From Falcatimonas sp. MSJ-15 (GTDB lineage: Bacteria; Bacillota; Clostridia; Lachnospirales; Lachnospiraceae), in NCBI RefSeq assembly GCF_018918265.1, contig NZ_JAHLQC010000006.1, forward strand, positions 124,001 to 188,000: a stretch of DNA of 64,000 nt, read 5' to 3'. Positions within the stretch are counted from its first letter, which is position 1. Every line of letters begins with the position of its first letter. The notes beneath the pieces were generated by a model. It saw nothing but the letters and a program-made list of their open reading frames with translations. It searched no databases and was not told the DNA's origin. The position numbers and the translations under genes are program-made. Below, piece by piece: positions 8,834 through 18,325 of the stretch.

Positions 8834-8900
8834 AAAATAAGCCTCAGGAATATCTATATTAATATTCAATATGATATAGATATTCTTCGAGGCTTATTTT
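8834..8900. terminator. Bidirectional terminator between the DMT transporter and ndk
   Basis: AAAATAAGCCTC (8834-8845) pairs with GAGGCTTATTTT (8889-8900), and the stem continues inward with GAATATCTATAT (8848-8859) and ATATAGATATTC (8874-8885). A-runs on the left and T-runs on the right serve both converging genes. Confidence 0.85.
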
Positions 8901-8961
8901 AATCCCGCATATTCTATTTAATATATCTCATTTTACTAATTAATTACTTAATCAGGTAAAA

Positions 8962-9390
8962 TTAATCATCAAGATAAGAATCAAGGAATTCAGGGAACCA
9001 CATTGAGATTTCTCTCTTTGCGTGTTCAACAGAATCAGAACCATGAACTGTATTATCTGTCTTGCCATGTCCATATTTATAACGGATAGTTCCTTCAGCT
9101 GCAGTCTTAGGATCAGTTGAACCATTGACGTGACGAACTGTATCAACTGCGTTCTCACCTTCAAGAATCATTGCAACAAGTGGACTTCTTGAGATAAAGT
9201 CTACAAGTTCCTGATAGAAAGGTTTATCTTTAAGATCAATATAGTGCTGTCGTGCAAATTCTTTATTGATTTTAATCATTTTAAGAGCCTTTATTTTTAA
9301 ACCGGCCTTTTCGTACATATCAAGAATTTCTCCAACGTGATTTGCTTCTACCCCATCTGGTTTTACTAGAGCTAATGTTTTTTCAACCAT
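8962..9390 (-). CDS. ndk: Nucleoside diphosphate kinase
   Basis: 142 aa. It transfers the gamma phosphate from ATP to nucleoside diphosphates through a phospho-histidine. The N-terminus EKTLALVKPDGV and the active-site segment NTVHGSDS (catalytic His at residue 116) are diagnostic. Length is normal for the family. CGAGGAGG lies before the ATG. It is monocistronic and shares a terminator with the converging transporter gene. Confidence 0.97.
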   Translation of the reverse strand: MVEKTLALVKPDGVEANHVGEILDMYEKAGLKIKALKMIKINKEFARQHYIDLKDKPFYQELVDFISRSPLVAMILEGENAVDTVRHVNGSTDPKTAAEGTIRYKYGHGKTDNTVHGSDSVEHAKREISMWFPEFLDSYLDD

Positions 9391-9431
9391 AACTAGTGTA
9401 CCTCCTCGTTTACATTAAGTATTATAAAGTT

Positions 9432-9459
9432 ATTATACCATAAAATATTCGGCTTGTAA
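9432..9459 (-). promoter_or_regulatory. ndk promoter
   Basis: On the minus strand, -10 TATAAT lies at 9437-9432 and a -35-like TTACAA at 9459-9454, with a 16-nt spacer. The upstream string AATTTTTAGTTACAAGCC recurs, with one base fewer, at the kdgK promoter. Confidence 0.5.
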
Positions 9460-9913
9460 CTAAAAATTATGCATATTTTTAGAAAAATATTATGGCTAAT
9501 ATTGAAAAATGGGAAAAGTACACAAATAAAAATACATAAGTTATCTAATTCGCACAAGTCAAAAAAGTATAATATTTGAACAAAATATTTAGATATTACT
9601 AATACTTATATATACATGTATATTTTTAAGTACAATTAATAAGAATAAAACGAACGACAGTCGTATGTTTATAGAATGAAAACATAGATATAGTCAGATG
9701 ACTTTTTAAAAATAGATATTTAACATGCATATAGGAAAACAAAATTAGAAAACCTGTGGATTTGAGATAAAAACTAAAATACTCAAAATAGTGGTACTCG
9801 GCTAAAAGACTGTAAATGCGATAGATATGGAAACTGAATAGCTGTAGTGTCGGGAAACTGGAAAACTTAAAAAAGTGGGAAACTAATTATATAAAAATGG
9901 TACTATAGTCTCA
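9460..9913. other. Intergenic region with recurring GGAAAC motifs
   Basis: About 700 bp separate ndk from the metallopeptidase gene. No coding frame is convincing. GGAAAC occurs at 9829, 9853, 9878 and 9925, spaced 24, 25 and 47 bp. The last copy lies inside the promoter spacer of the peptidase gene. The arrangement suggests an array of regulator sites, but no regulator is assigned. Confidence 0.45.
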
Positions 9914-9942
9914 TTGATAAATTTGGAAACTAACTGTATAAT
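9914..9942 (+). promoter_or_regulatory. Sigma-A promoter of the metallopeptidase gene
   Basis: -35 TTGATA (9914-9919), a 17-nt spacer and a perfect -10 TATAAT (9937-9942). The spacer contains TTTGGAAACTAA, which is also in the spacer of the CAP-lipoprotein promoter at 45991-46019. The leader would be about 140 nt. Confidence 0.7.
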
Positions 9943-10092
9943 AATCGTGTAGTAAGACCAAAAATTGAAATTTGGTTTCCACTATTCTGACTATTCGCAA
10001 TATGTTTTTATCAAAAACCAGAAGTATTATGCTAATTAATAGAATATGATAATGACATGGATAGTTAAGAACCAAACAGGGAGGAAATAGGA

Positions 10093-11925
10093 ATGAAGAA
10101 AATTCTTGGTATCGTCCTTGCATTTTTTATAACTGCAATGGCAATACTTACTTCGGCAGTATTTCTAAAACCGGTATTTGCAGCAACCGGATATAAGAAG
10201 ACTGTTTCAACAGTAACAACTGTAGGTTCATCTAAGACAATATCAGAACTTACAGCAAAAGACGAGTACAAAGTAAGAGACAGCTTTTACAGCCTTACGG
10301 ACAGCTCGGTTAACAGAATGGCATCAGAACACTTCCAGATTATCTGGGGTAATGGAGACACAACAGGAACTGTTAACACAGAATTTGTAAAAGGTAACCT
10401 TATTAATCTTGAGAATATCAGGGCATTTTATATTAATGAACTTGGAATGAAAGATGTTACAACATCAACAACAGGTGCTATATCAGGTAAATATAAATTG
10501 AACTTATATATCTCAGCGACAGGACTTACTCAGTTTACAGATGACTGGGCATATATGTCTGCAGATTATGAAGGATTCTCATATCTTTTTGTTGCGCCAG
10601 GTGCTATGAGAGTTGACGAACCAAGCTGGGTACTTCCTCATGAACTTGCACATGCATTCACATATCATCAGGGTGGACAGGTTCCTGGAACATGGTATGA
10701 ATCAATGGCAAACTGGTTCAGAGATCAGTATCTTGGAAGTACATATTATGCTTATGGAGATAATGTGTATGGACCAACTTCAGACTTTTTTACACCATAT
10801 ATGACAAGTGCAGACTGTTATGTTCCGCATATGTTAAACTGGTATGATACATGGCCAATATTCTTATATATTACAGAGAATCCTGATAATATAGATGGAC
10901 TTGGTCTTGACCTTATGCATAAGATTCTTGAAGAAGGAGATTCTTCAACATCAATGTATACAACAATTGAGAAGTTCTCAGGTGTATCAATCAAGACAAT
11001 TCTTGCAGGAATGTCAAAGAGAATGGCAACAATGGACTTTGAAAGACAGGATTCATACCTTAAGCATCTTAATGAAGAAGCATTAACAGTAGATGGTAAC
11101 TATGCTAAGATATATACAACACTTAATGCTGCAGATTCACAGGGATATCAGAGCGTACCATCAGATAGAGCACCAATGCAGACAGGATTCAATATTATTC
11201 CACTTACAGATGCAGATTTCTCTAAGGGAAGTATTAATATTGATTTTGTTAATACATCAACAGCTTCAGAAGCAGATTTCAGAGCTACAATCGTTACAGC
11301 GAATGCAGCTAATGAGACAAGATATTCTAATACAGTAAGTAATGGTACAGCGTCAATTAATCTAAAAGGTGATGAGACAAAAGCATACTTAGTAGTATGT
11401 GCAACACCAGATGAGATTAAAGATTTTACAGTAGATGCAAATAGTAAATCAACAGATGCAAGTACAAGATATACATATAAAGTTAAGATAACATACTCAG
11501 ATAAGAAAGCTGAGACAATAACAGAAGCAACAACACAGACATCTACAGAAAAAGAGACAGAAGCACCAACAGAGAAAGCAACTGAAAAAGTTACAGAAAA
11601 AGCAACAGAAGGAACAGCTTCAGGTGCAATTAACATAACACAAGATACTATTACAGTAAAAGCAGGACAGACAGTATCATTTGATACAGTATCAGATGGC
11701 GATTATTATTTTGAACTGAATAATGCCGGATGGTGGTTTGAACCGGTTAATGGATTTGTCGATGTATGGAACAGTCATTATAATCATATTATGATAAATA
11801 ATAAGACTAATACATTCTCAATTAATACATGGTGTGGACTTTCAGATGGTTACACATTTACAATTACTGCATATACAGCGGACGGTAAGAATAGTGATAC
11901 AGTAAAAATTGTTGTGACAAAGTAG
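10093..11925 (+). CDS. Secreted zinc metallopeptidase-like protein with C-terminal Ig-like domain
   Basis: 610 aa. A signal peptide (about 1-30, cleavage near VFAA) leads into a domain carrying HELAH at residues 183-187 with a downstream Glu in WYESMANWF (E203). This is the gluzincin pattern of two His plus Glu zinc ligands. The N-terminal part (EHFQIIWGNGDTTG) resembles DUF6055-type proteins, which I offer only tentatively. A Thr/Glu-rich linker (about 475-510) leads to a C-terminal beta-rich domain (about 515-610) with several Trp, possibly wall or glycan binding. AGGGAGG precedes the ATG. It has its own promoter with the GGAAACTAA motif. The substrate may be host or cell-wall glycoprotein, which is speculation. 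Confidence 0.8.
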   Translation: MKKILGIVLAFFITAMAILTSAVFLKPVFAATGYKKTVSTVTTVGSSKTISELTAKDEYKVRDSFYSLTDSSVNRMASEHFQIIWGNGDTTGTVNTEFVKGNLINLENIRAFYINELGMKDVTTSTTGAISGKYKLNLYISATGLTQFTDDWAYMSADYEGFSYLFVAPGAMRVDEPSWVLPHELAHAFTYHQGGQVPGTWYESMANWFRDQYLGSTYYAYGDNVYGPTSDFFTPYMTSADCYVPHMLNWYDTWPIFLYITENPDNIDGLGLDLMHKILEEGDSSTSMYTTIEKFSGVSIKTILAGMSKRMATMDFERQDSYLKHLNEEALTVDGNYAKIYTTLNAADSQGYQSVPSDRAPMQTGFNIIPLTDADFSKGSINIDFVNTSTASEADFRATIVTANAANETRYSNTVSNGTASINLKGDETKAYLVVCATPDEIKDFTVDANSKSTDASTRYTYKVKITYSDKKAETITEATTQTSTEKETEAPTEKATEKVTEKATEGTASGAINITQDTITVKAGQTVSFDTVSDGDYYFELNNAGWWFEPVNGFVDVWNSHYNHIMINNKTNTFSINTWCGLSDGYTFTITAYTADGKNSDTVKIVVTK

Positions 11926-12220
11926 ATACCATATAATATAGAATAAGATTAAGAATTATAATCTAAGATACAGGATATATAAATAGTAACTTAGATTATG
12001 ATAATAATAGATAATAAGAATTAAGCGAACGTGATATGTTCTGACGGAAGAATTTGAAGGGTTTGAAAGTCAGAAGATGATAATCAATAATGATATAGAC
12101 ATCATATTTTAGATGACAGGATAATGATGAACGTGGCATCATCTAGAGATGTTAGAATAGAATTATTATAAAGTTAAATAAAGTAAAGAACACCAAAAAT
12201 AAAAAATACCCAATTAAAAG
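11926..12220. other. Intergenic region without a recognised gene
   Basis: The 450 bp between the metallopeptidase and the converging M16C gene contain small inverted repeats such as GAAC-7 nt-GTTC near 12025 and CTGAC...GTCAG near 12040-12073. The heptamer GAACGTG also occurs twice. I see no coding frame and no known RNA class. Confidence 0.5.
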
Positions 12221-12261
12221 CATTGCATCTAAGGACATTTATCTTAGATGCAATGTTTTTT
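12221..12261. terminator. Bidirectional terminator
   Basis: CATTGCATCTAAG (12221-12233) pairs perfectly with 12243-12255, followed by T6. A second, shorter CAATGTTTTT...AAAAACATTG foldback lies just to the right (about 12271-12296). It serves the peptidase from the left and the M16C gene from the right. Confidence 0.85.
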
Positions 12262-12378
12262 GTCAATTATGCAATGTTTTTTAGTTAAAAACATTGTATA
12301 AGATAAAGAGTTCTTATAATAAAGAATATTATAAAATATATACTTATGCATACCAGATTTGATTATAGGCATAGTCTA

Positions 12379-15294
12379 TTATAAAAGCTCACTTATCTCA
12401 TCAAATATAGAACTGTTTTTATCAATTATGTCACTGTTACCAGATACTATAACGGATGCATTATTAATATAGTCATCCAATATATCAGCAAGATTTCTAA
12501 TATCACTAAGCGTTGTATTTATAAGTTGTTTTCGTATATTAACAACAGATTCATGTGTTATATTGCAAAGTGTTTTTGATATATCTATGGCGGCAGATTC
12601 AACTGGATTTAATACCAGAGTCATATTGTTATATGCACCTATTATATATTGAGTTAATTCACGTTCTGTAAGTGACAGATTCCTTATGAATGTGCTTATG
12701 TTATGAAAGACATCAAGAGTTTCTTTTATATGTGGATCACGAACAGAAGCTATTGTTATAAATCCATCATAACGAAGATTAGCTGCACAATCATAAGCAC
12801 CTCCCATTACTCTTACATTCTGCCATAGATATTCATAATTAAGTATCTGTTCAAGAACTATAAAGTGTCCTCGGTACTGTTGCATAATGTCAGGTGCAAT
12901 TTTTCCTGCTAAAGTTACATTACATACAGTTGAATTAAGACAATATGCAAGATTTCTTTTTGGACTTAATTCATAGTAGCAGGCAATAGGATATGGTTCA
13001 TTATTATTACCTAAGGGCAATTCATCTAAGAATTTTTTAAAGTATATTAAGCATTGTTCATAAGAACCTTTTTCACCAATGTAAGTTAGAATACAGTTTT
13101 GCCTTGTAAAAAGTTCATCCGCAGTCTCAGAAAGCAGATTGATGAATTCAGCATATCGTGCATCGAAGTCAGCAATAAGACTGTTAAGAAACTGGTAGTA
13201 TGAATAGCCTGTAAACTGATCATTGAGTATGCCATATTTGGAATATTGATTTTCTCCGAATTCAGTGCATGCCATATATGGTGATGACTGATAATATTCA
13301 CGCATTGAGTTGAGTGAACTAAGAAGAAGATCATATATATGCTCTTTATCATTGAACAATCTGCCATTGATGAATTCGAGATTGAGTTCCATATTTTTCT
13401 CACATGATTCATATAGAAATGAACTCTTTTGTATAAGATAGAATGGAAAATTCTCATTATCAAAGTCAGGAGTACAGCTTAGCTTATGATATATTCCACC
13501 GGTATGATAATTAATTAGGGAATTAAGTTCATCATAAGAATAGTTAATAGTATTAAGTGCACCAATTAATTCTCCAAGAAATCTTGCATATATGAGATGT
13601 TCTTTACTAACACCTGACAGATCAAACATAAGTGACAGATATCCTATTCCATTGGTTGTTACATTATCAAGAAGATATACAGTAGTTCCATTAATGTCTG
13701 TAATCTTTGGCTTTGTATAATCAAATTCAGGATCTAAGTCATCTTTAGTCAGAGTTTTAATAAGACTTAGAGCTTCTTCACTGTCTGGCGTTTTTTGAAA
13801 TTCAAGCTGTTTTTTTATTGCAAGGTCAAGTTCATCTTTGTCACATGAATTATAATATGCAAGTGCTTTGTCAGTAATATAATCATTCTCGGCATCTATG
13901 GCATCAGTTACTGGTTTCATTACAACATTAGATTTGAATGTATTATTAATAAGTCTGTCTTCAATGAATCGTTCAAAATAATCTGTATCAGCCATTTCTT
14001 TTAGAAAATCGATAGCTTTAGTGACATCAAGGATCTCAAGAGGATTATCTTCATAATATAAAAGTGTATCAAGTAACTGTTCAGCCATAGAGATTCCTTT
14101 TGAAGTATAGTCAGATGAATCTTCACGACTATGAAAATCATAACTTTTTATAACTGAATGAAGGCGGTCTTTATCAATACCTTTTTTAACAACATTCTCT
14201 AGAGTATCTTCTATTGTCTTAAAGAACATTTTTTCATCATCTTCATGGCAGTTATAACACATGATGCTAAAGATTGGCTGCCTTAATTTGGTATTGATTA
14301 TACCATCGGTAAGTTCTCCTATGCCTTCTTTTATAAGAGCTTCTTTTATATATGAACCTTGTGCTGAACATAGGCAATGATTGATGACTATCATAGTAAT
14401 AAAATCTAATAAGTTGTGGTTGTCAGAATAGACAATATTGTAGGAGAAGCAGTAGCCATTATCAAGATAACTTTCGTCATCAATAGGATATACTTTTTCA
14501 AGCCGTACAGTGTTTTTATGAGGTTTTTGCATATCAATGTGATATGTTTTTTTGATATCATTAGCAATATAAGAATATTTTGACAGATAGTTTTTATCAA
14601 AGTATTCAAGCTTCTCTTCTATATCATTGTCACCATACATTATAAGGATACAGTTAGCAGGATGATAGTGTGAACAATAGAAGTCTTTCATCTCTTTATA
14701 TGAAGCATTGATGATATCGCATGGAAGTCCACCAGATACATAGTTATAGCATGTATCTTCAAAGAGAGATTGAAGAATTGCATTATTATGAAGAAAATCA
14801 CAATCATTGCTAAGTCCTCTCATCTCGTTAAATACAACGCCATTATATTGTAAGTTATTATCCGAATCATACTCATAATGCCAGCCTTCCTGACCGAATA
14901 TAGCTGGTTCGTTAAGGATAGCCGGATTGAATATAGCATCAAGATATACATCAGTAAGATTGTCAAAATCTTTTTTATTAGTACTTGCAACCGGAAAAAG
15001 AGTCATGTCGCTGTATGTTATTGCATTTAAAAATGTATTAAGAGATCCTTTCATCAATTGAACAAATGGATCTTTTAATGGATATTTTTTAGAACCACAG
15101 AAAACAGAATGTTCAACGATATGAGGAATACCTCTGCTATTTTCAGGTGGTGTGCAAAATGCTGCTGTAAAAGCTCTGTGTTTGTCCTCGTTTTTAATAA
15201 AAACAACTCTTGCTCCTGTTTTATGTACCCATAAGCTTAAGTCGCTTTTGGGACGACTTAGAGTATAGCTTTCTTTTAAAATATAATTATTCAT
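12379..15294 (-). CDS. M16C-family zinc peptidase (presequence-protease-like)
   Basis: 971 aa. The inverted zinc motif HxxEH is PHIVEH, with ligands H58 and H62 and catalytic E61. It is followed by the conserved SGSxxYPxxDPF-like segment CGSKKYPLKDPF and then NAITYSDMTLFPVAS. The length and four-part insulinase architecture fit the PreP/falcilysin M16C group, cytosolic enzymes that degrade oligopeptides. AAGGAG lies 13 nt before the ATG, a rather long spacing. It is a single-gene unit transcribed away from the DpnII operon. Confidence 0.95.
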   Translation of the reverse strand: MNNYILKESYTLSRPKSDLSLWVHKTGARVVFIKNEDKHRAFTAAFCTPPENSRGIPHIVEHSVFCGSKKYPLKDPFVQLMKGSLNTFLNAITYSDMTLFPVASTNKKDFDNLTDVYLDAIFNPAILNEPAIFGQEGWHYEYDSDNNLQYNGVVFNEMRGLSNDCDFLHNNAILQSLFEDTCYNYVSGGLPCDIINASYKEMKDFYCSHYHPANCILIMYGDNDIEEKLEYFDKNYLSKYSYIANDIKKTYHIDMQKPHKNTVRLEKVYPIDDESYLDNGYCFSYNIVYSDNHNLLDFITMIVINHCLCSAQGSYIKEALIKEGIGELTDGIINTKLRQPIFSIMCYNCHEDDEKMFFKTIEDTLENVVKKGIDKDRLHSVIKSYDFHSREDSSDYTSKGISMAEQLLDTLLYYEDNPLEILDVTKAIDFLKEMADTDYFERFIEDRLINNTFKSNVVMKPVTDAIDAENDYITDKALAYYNSCDKDELDLAIKKQLEFQKTPDSEEALSLIKTLTKDDLDPEFDYTKPKITDINGTTVYLLDNVTTNGIGYLSLMFDLSGVSKEHLIYARFLGELIGALNTINYSYDELNSLINYHTGGIYHKLSCTPDFDNENFPFYLIQKSSFLYESCEKNMELNLEFINGRLFNDKEHIYDLLLSSLNSMREYYQSSPYMACTEFGENQYSKYGILNDQFTGYSYYQFLNSLIADFDARYAEFINLLSETADELFTRQNCILTYIGEKGSYEQCLIYFKKFLDELPLGNNNEPYPIACYYELSPKRNLAYCLNSTVCNVTLAGKIAPDIMQQYRGHFIVLEQILNYEYLWQNVRVMGGAYDCAANLRYDGFITIASVRDPHIKETLDVFHNISTFIRNLSLTERELTQYIIGAYNNMTLVLNPVESAAIDISKTLCNITHESVVNIRKQLINTTLSDIRNLADILDDYINNASVIVSGNSDIIDKNSSIFDEISELL

Positions 15295-15424
15295 AAAAAT
15301 GTATAGTCTCCTTAATATATTACATGATAAATAATTACAAATTCATTAACTGATATCTTTTGCATTATGAGAAATATTATATCAAAGAGTATGATAATTA
15401 CAAATAGTAATATTCTAAAAATGC

Positions 15425-15479
15425 TTGTCATTTTACTTCTTTCAACTTATAATAGTATAAGTGTTCACCTTTTAGGTGA
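15425..15479 (+). promoter_or_regulatory. Promoter of the DpnII operon with a palindrome at the start site
   Basis: -35 TTGTCA (15425-15430), a 17-nt spacer and -10 TATAAT (15448-15453). Immediately downstream, TCACCT-TTT-AGGTGA (15465-15479) is a perfect palindrome at about +5 to +20. It could be an operator or a 5' mRNA hairpin. Confidence 0.7.
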
Positions 15480-15532
15480 TGAGAATTGATTATTAATAGA
15501 AGTATCATTATATAAAGATACGGGAGGATTGT

Positions 15533-16375
15533 ATGAGTGAAGCAAAAGCAGCACCATTTGTAAAATGGGCAGGTGGAAAGAGACAGCTTCTGCCACAGAT
15601 AAAAGAGAGACTGCCAGAACAATTTAATAACTATTATGAACCATTTGTTGGTGGTGGTGCAGTAATATTTGAGTTGCTTCCAGAGAATGCCCTGATTAAT
15701 GATATTAACAGGGCTCTTATTAACACTTACAGGCAGATAAGAGATTATCCGGAAGAATTTATTGATAAAATAAAAGTGCTTGACGAGGGAATGGATAATA
15801 ATATAGAGAAGCTTGATACTTATTACTATTCATTAAGAGAACAATATAATGACAAGCTTATGAAAGAAGAGTTTGACATGGAGATGGCAACACTTTTTGT
15901 ATATATTAATAAGCATTGTTTTAATGGCCTTTACAGAGTTAATGGAAAAGGTCTTTTTAATGTTCCATGCAACAAAGCAAGAAGAGTATCATGTGATGAA
16001 GAATCATTAAGGCTTACAGCAGCTTACCTTAAGAATGTTACGATTATGGAAGGCGATTTTGAAGTAGCATGTAAGGAGGCAGGTAAAGGTGATTTTGTAT
16101 TTATAGACAGTCCTTATGCACCGCTTAATCCGACTTCATTTGAGTCATATACTAAGGAAGGCTTTGATATAGAGAGTCATAAGAGAGTAGCAAGACTTTT
16201 TGATGAACTGACTAAGAGAGGATGTTATTGTATGCTTACTAATCATAATACTGAACTTATTAATGAACTGTACAGTAATAAAGGATATACAATAGATGTT
16301 GTAAGTGTAAGAAGAATGATTAATTCTGATGCAAGCAATAGAAAAGGCAAGGAAGTTATAATAAGAAATTATTAA
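15533..16375 (+). CDS. dpnM: DpnII-type DNA adenine methyltransferase M1 (GATC)
   Basis: 280 aa. It methylates the adenine N6 of GATC on double-stranded DNA (Dam-like, class alpha). The AdoMet motif FVKWAGGKRQ is at residues 9-18 and FVGGGAVIFE near 38. The catalytic motif IV reads DSPY (192-195) instead of the usual DPPY, followed by APLNPTSFESY, which matches the DpnM/Dam family. The Pro-to-Ser change is at a position where family variants exist, so activity is still likely. GGGAGG precedes the ATG. It is first of the three-gene restriction-modification operon. Confidence 0.95.
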   Translation: MSEAKAAPFVKWAGGKRQLLPQIKERLPEQFNNYYEPFVGGGAVIFELLPENALINDINRALINTYRQIRDYPEEFIDKIKVLDEGMDNNIEKLDTYYYSLREQYNDKLMKEEFDMEMATLFVYINKHCFNGLYRVNGKGLFNVPCNKARRVSCDEESLRLTAAYLKNVTIMEGDFEVACKEAGKGDFVFIDSPYAPLNPTSFESYTKEGFDIESHKRVARLFDELTKRGCYCMLTNHNTELINELYSNKGYTIDVVSVRRMINSDASNRKGKEVIIRNY

Positions 16376-16426
16376 AGCTGTTAGTCTAAGTCAGAGATAG
16401 ATAATAAAAAGTATATTGAGAATGGG

Positions 16427-17251
16427 ATGAGTATGAATAGAATTATTAAGAGCAGTGAGAAAGTAACTGCTTATTATGAGACAGACAATACAATATTGAT
16501 TAAGGGTAACTGCTTTGATATATTAGAGAAGCTAGAACCTGAATCGGTGGATATGATATTTGCAGATCCACCTTATTTTTTGAGTAATAATGGGATAACC
16601 TGTAAGGGTGGCAAGATGGTATCTGTTAATAAAGGAGAATGGGATAAGCTTGGAGTTAACGAAGTTACTTCTGTATATGATAAGCACGAATTCAACAGAA
16701 AATGGATACGACTTTGTGGAAAACTTCTTAAAAAAAATGGAACTATGTGGATTAGTGGTACACTTCATAATATATATTCAATCGGAATGGCACTTGAAGA
16801 AGAAGGATTTAAGATAATTAATAATATAACATGGCAAAAGACTAATCCACCACCTAATCTTGCGTGTCGTTGTTTTACACACTCAACGGAGACGATATTG
16901 TGGGCTAAGAAGAATGATAAAAAAGCCAGACATTATTTTGACTATGCAAAGATGAAAGAGTTAAATGATGGCAAGCAGATGAAAGATGTATGGACAGGAA
17001 GTCTTACAAGAGCATCAGAGAAAAAGGAAGGAAAGCATCCTACACAGAAGCCGGAATATCTTCTTGAAAGGATTATATTAGCATCTACAAAAGAAAAAGA
17101 TGTTATATTAGATCCATTCTGTGGTTCTGGAACAACAGGTGTAGTAGCAAAGAGATTTGGCAGATTCTTTGTAGGAATAGATCTGGAAGAAGAATATCTT
17201 GATATATCAAGAAAAAGGATTGATAAGACAGTGAATATAAGAGAGGAATAA
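16427..17251 (+). CDS. dpnA: DpnII-type second adenine methyltransferase
   Basis: 274 aa, strongly like pneumococcal DpnA, which methylates GATC adenine and also accepts single-stranded DNA. Motif IV DPPYFLSNNG begins at residue 47 and precedes the AdoMet motif DPFCGSGTTG (from about 229), the class beta order. The central block TWQKTNPPPNLACRCFTHS is characteristic. Two ATGs (16427 and 16433) are possible and the ribosome binding site is weak, so it may rely on coupling to dpnM 51 nt upstream. Confidence 0.96.
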   Translation: MSMNRIIKSSEKVTAYYETDNTILIKGNCFDILEKLEPESVDMIFADPPYFLSNNGITCKGGKMVSVNKGEWDKLGVNEVTSVYDKHEFNRKWIRLCGKLLKKNGTMWISGTLHNIYSIGMALEEEGFKIINNITWQKTNPPPNLACRCFTHSTETILWAKKNDKKARHYFDYAKMKELNDGKQMKDVWTGSLTRASEKKEGKHPTQKPEYLLERIILASTKEKDVILDPFCGSGTTGVVAKRFGRFFVGIDLEEEYLDISRKRIDKTVNIREE

Positions 17252-17253
17252 GT

Positions 17254-18114
17254 ATGAGCAGAGATTTTGATAAATGGTTAAGTGGGTTTCGGGCAAGTAT
17301 ATCCGGTTATGATTATTATATTGATTTTGAAAAAGTTATACGCAATGTTGATAGTATAAAGATAGAACTTAATATTCTTAATACACTTGTAGGTGCTAAT
17401 AACATTGAAGATGAATTTGAGCATATAGTTAAGAGATATCCGGAGACACTTTCATGTATACCAATTCTTCTTGCAGTTCGTGGTGAGGAGATATATGCAC
17501 AGGATGAAGATGGAGCATATCTGTATAATTTTAAGAATATGAATCATGATATTGACAGATATAAGATGTTTATGCGAAAGACAGGATTATTTGATATGTT
17601 GTCAAAACATATTGTTAATAATCTTGTCGATTATGTTCTTGGTGTTGAGACAGGTCTTGATTCTAATGGCCGTAAGAACAGAGGCGGACATCAGATGGAA
17701 GATCTTGTTGAGAATTATATAATTAAAGCCGGCTTTATAAGGGATGAGAATTATTACAAAGAGATGTATCTTAGAGAAGTAGAACAAAAATGGAATATAG
17801 ATCTTAGTGCATTATCTAATCAGGGCAAAGCTGCCAAGAGATTTGATTATGTCATAAAGACAGAGAATATGATATATGGTATTGAGACTAATTTTTATGG
17901 AAGTGGTGGATCTAAACTAAATGAGACAGCCAGAAGTTATAAGATGTTAGCAACAGAAGCCGATACAATCAATGGATTTACATTTGTATGGTTTACTGAC
18001 GGAATTGGATGGAAAAGCGCAAAAGGTAATCTTCGTGAGACTTTTGACATTATGGAACATATTTACAGTATAGAAGATCTTGAGAATGATATAATAAAAA
18101 AAGCAATAAAATAA
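17254..18114 (+). CDS. dpnB: DpnII-type restriction endonuclease (GATC)
   Basis: 286 aa. It cleaves unmethylated GATC. It follows dpnA with a 2-nt gap and AGAGGAAT as ribosome binding site. Family blocks include NLVDYVLGVETGLDSNGRKN, the probable catalytic region RFDYVIKTENMIYGIETNFY, and GSKLNETARSYKM. These align by eye with S. pneumoniae R.DpnII along the whole length, and the size is almost the same. The reading frame is intact, so the operon is probably active. Confidence 0.96.
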   Translation: MSRDFDKWLSGFRASISGYDYYIDFEKVIRNVDSIKIELNILNTLVGANNIEDEFEHIVKRYPETLSCIPILLAVRGEEIYAQDEDGAYLYNFKNMNHDIDRYKMFMRKTGLFDMLSKHIVNNLVDYVLGVETGLDSNGRKNRGGHQMEDLVENYIIKAGFIRDENYYKEMYLREVEQKWNIDLSALSNQGKAAKRFDYVIKTENMIYGIETNFYGSGGSKLNETARSYKMLATEADTINGFTFVWFTDGIGWKSAKGNLRETFDIMEHIYSIEDLENDIIKKAIK

Positions 18115-18176
18115 TAGATTTAATACTTTTTTTATTATTAAAAGATAGAGGATAATGCCTTTAGCGATAAAGAGTA

Positions 18177-18198
18177 CTACACATCTTAAAATGTGTAG
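18177..18198 (+). other. Hairpin after the DpnII operon
   Basis: CTACACAT and ATGTGTAG form a perfect 8-bp stem with a 6-nt loop. No T-run follows, so it is not a classical terminator. It may protect the mRNA 3' end. Confidence 0.4.
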
Positions 18199-18215
18199 AA
18201 ACCTTTCCTAGATGC

Positions 18216-18266
18216 TTGACTTTTAATATAAAAAAATGCAAAATAAAAAATGACGATTGGTCATTT
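18216..18266 (+). promoter_or_regulatory. Promoter and TetR-like operator of the oleate hydratase gene
   Basis: -35 TTGACT (18216-18221), a 17-nt spacer and -10 CAAAAT (18239-18244). A perfect palindrome of 7-bp arms, AAATGAC-GATTG-GTCATTT (18248-18266), covers the likely start of transcription. The TGAC-N5-GTCA form is common for TetR-family repressors. No such regulator gene is in the window, so the repressor would act in trans. Confidence 0.55.
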
Positions 18267-18325
18267 ACAAATGTTTATCAGTAAGTAATATTATATTTAT
18301 TTGCTTAAGAAAGGCAGGTATTATT

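Noticed and set aside
11148..11636. A minus-strand frame of 162 codons opposite the metallopeptidase gene
   Set aside because: Its Val/Ser-rich translation mirrors the Thr/Glu linker of the real gene. There is no ribosome binding site.
15533..18114. DpnII operon as a recent foreign island
   Set aside because: Its base composition and codon style look like the surrounding genes by eye, and no integrase, attachment site or flanking repeat is seen.
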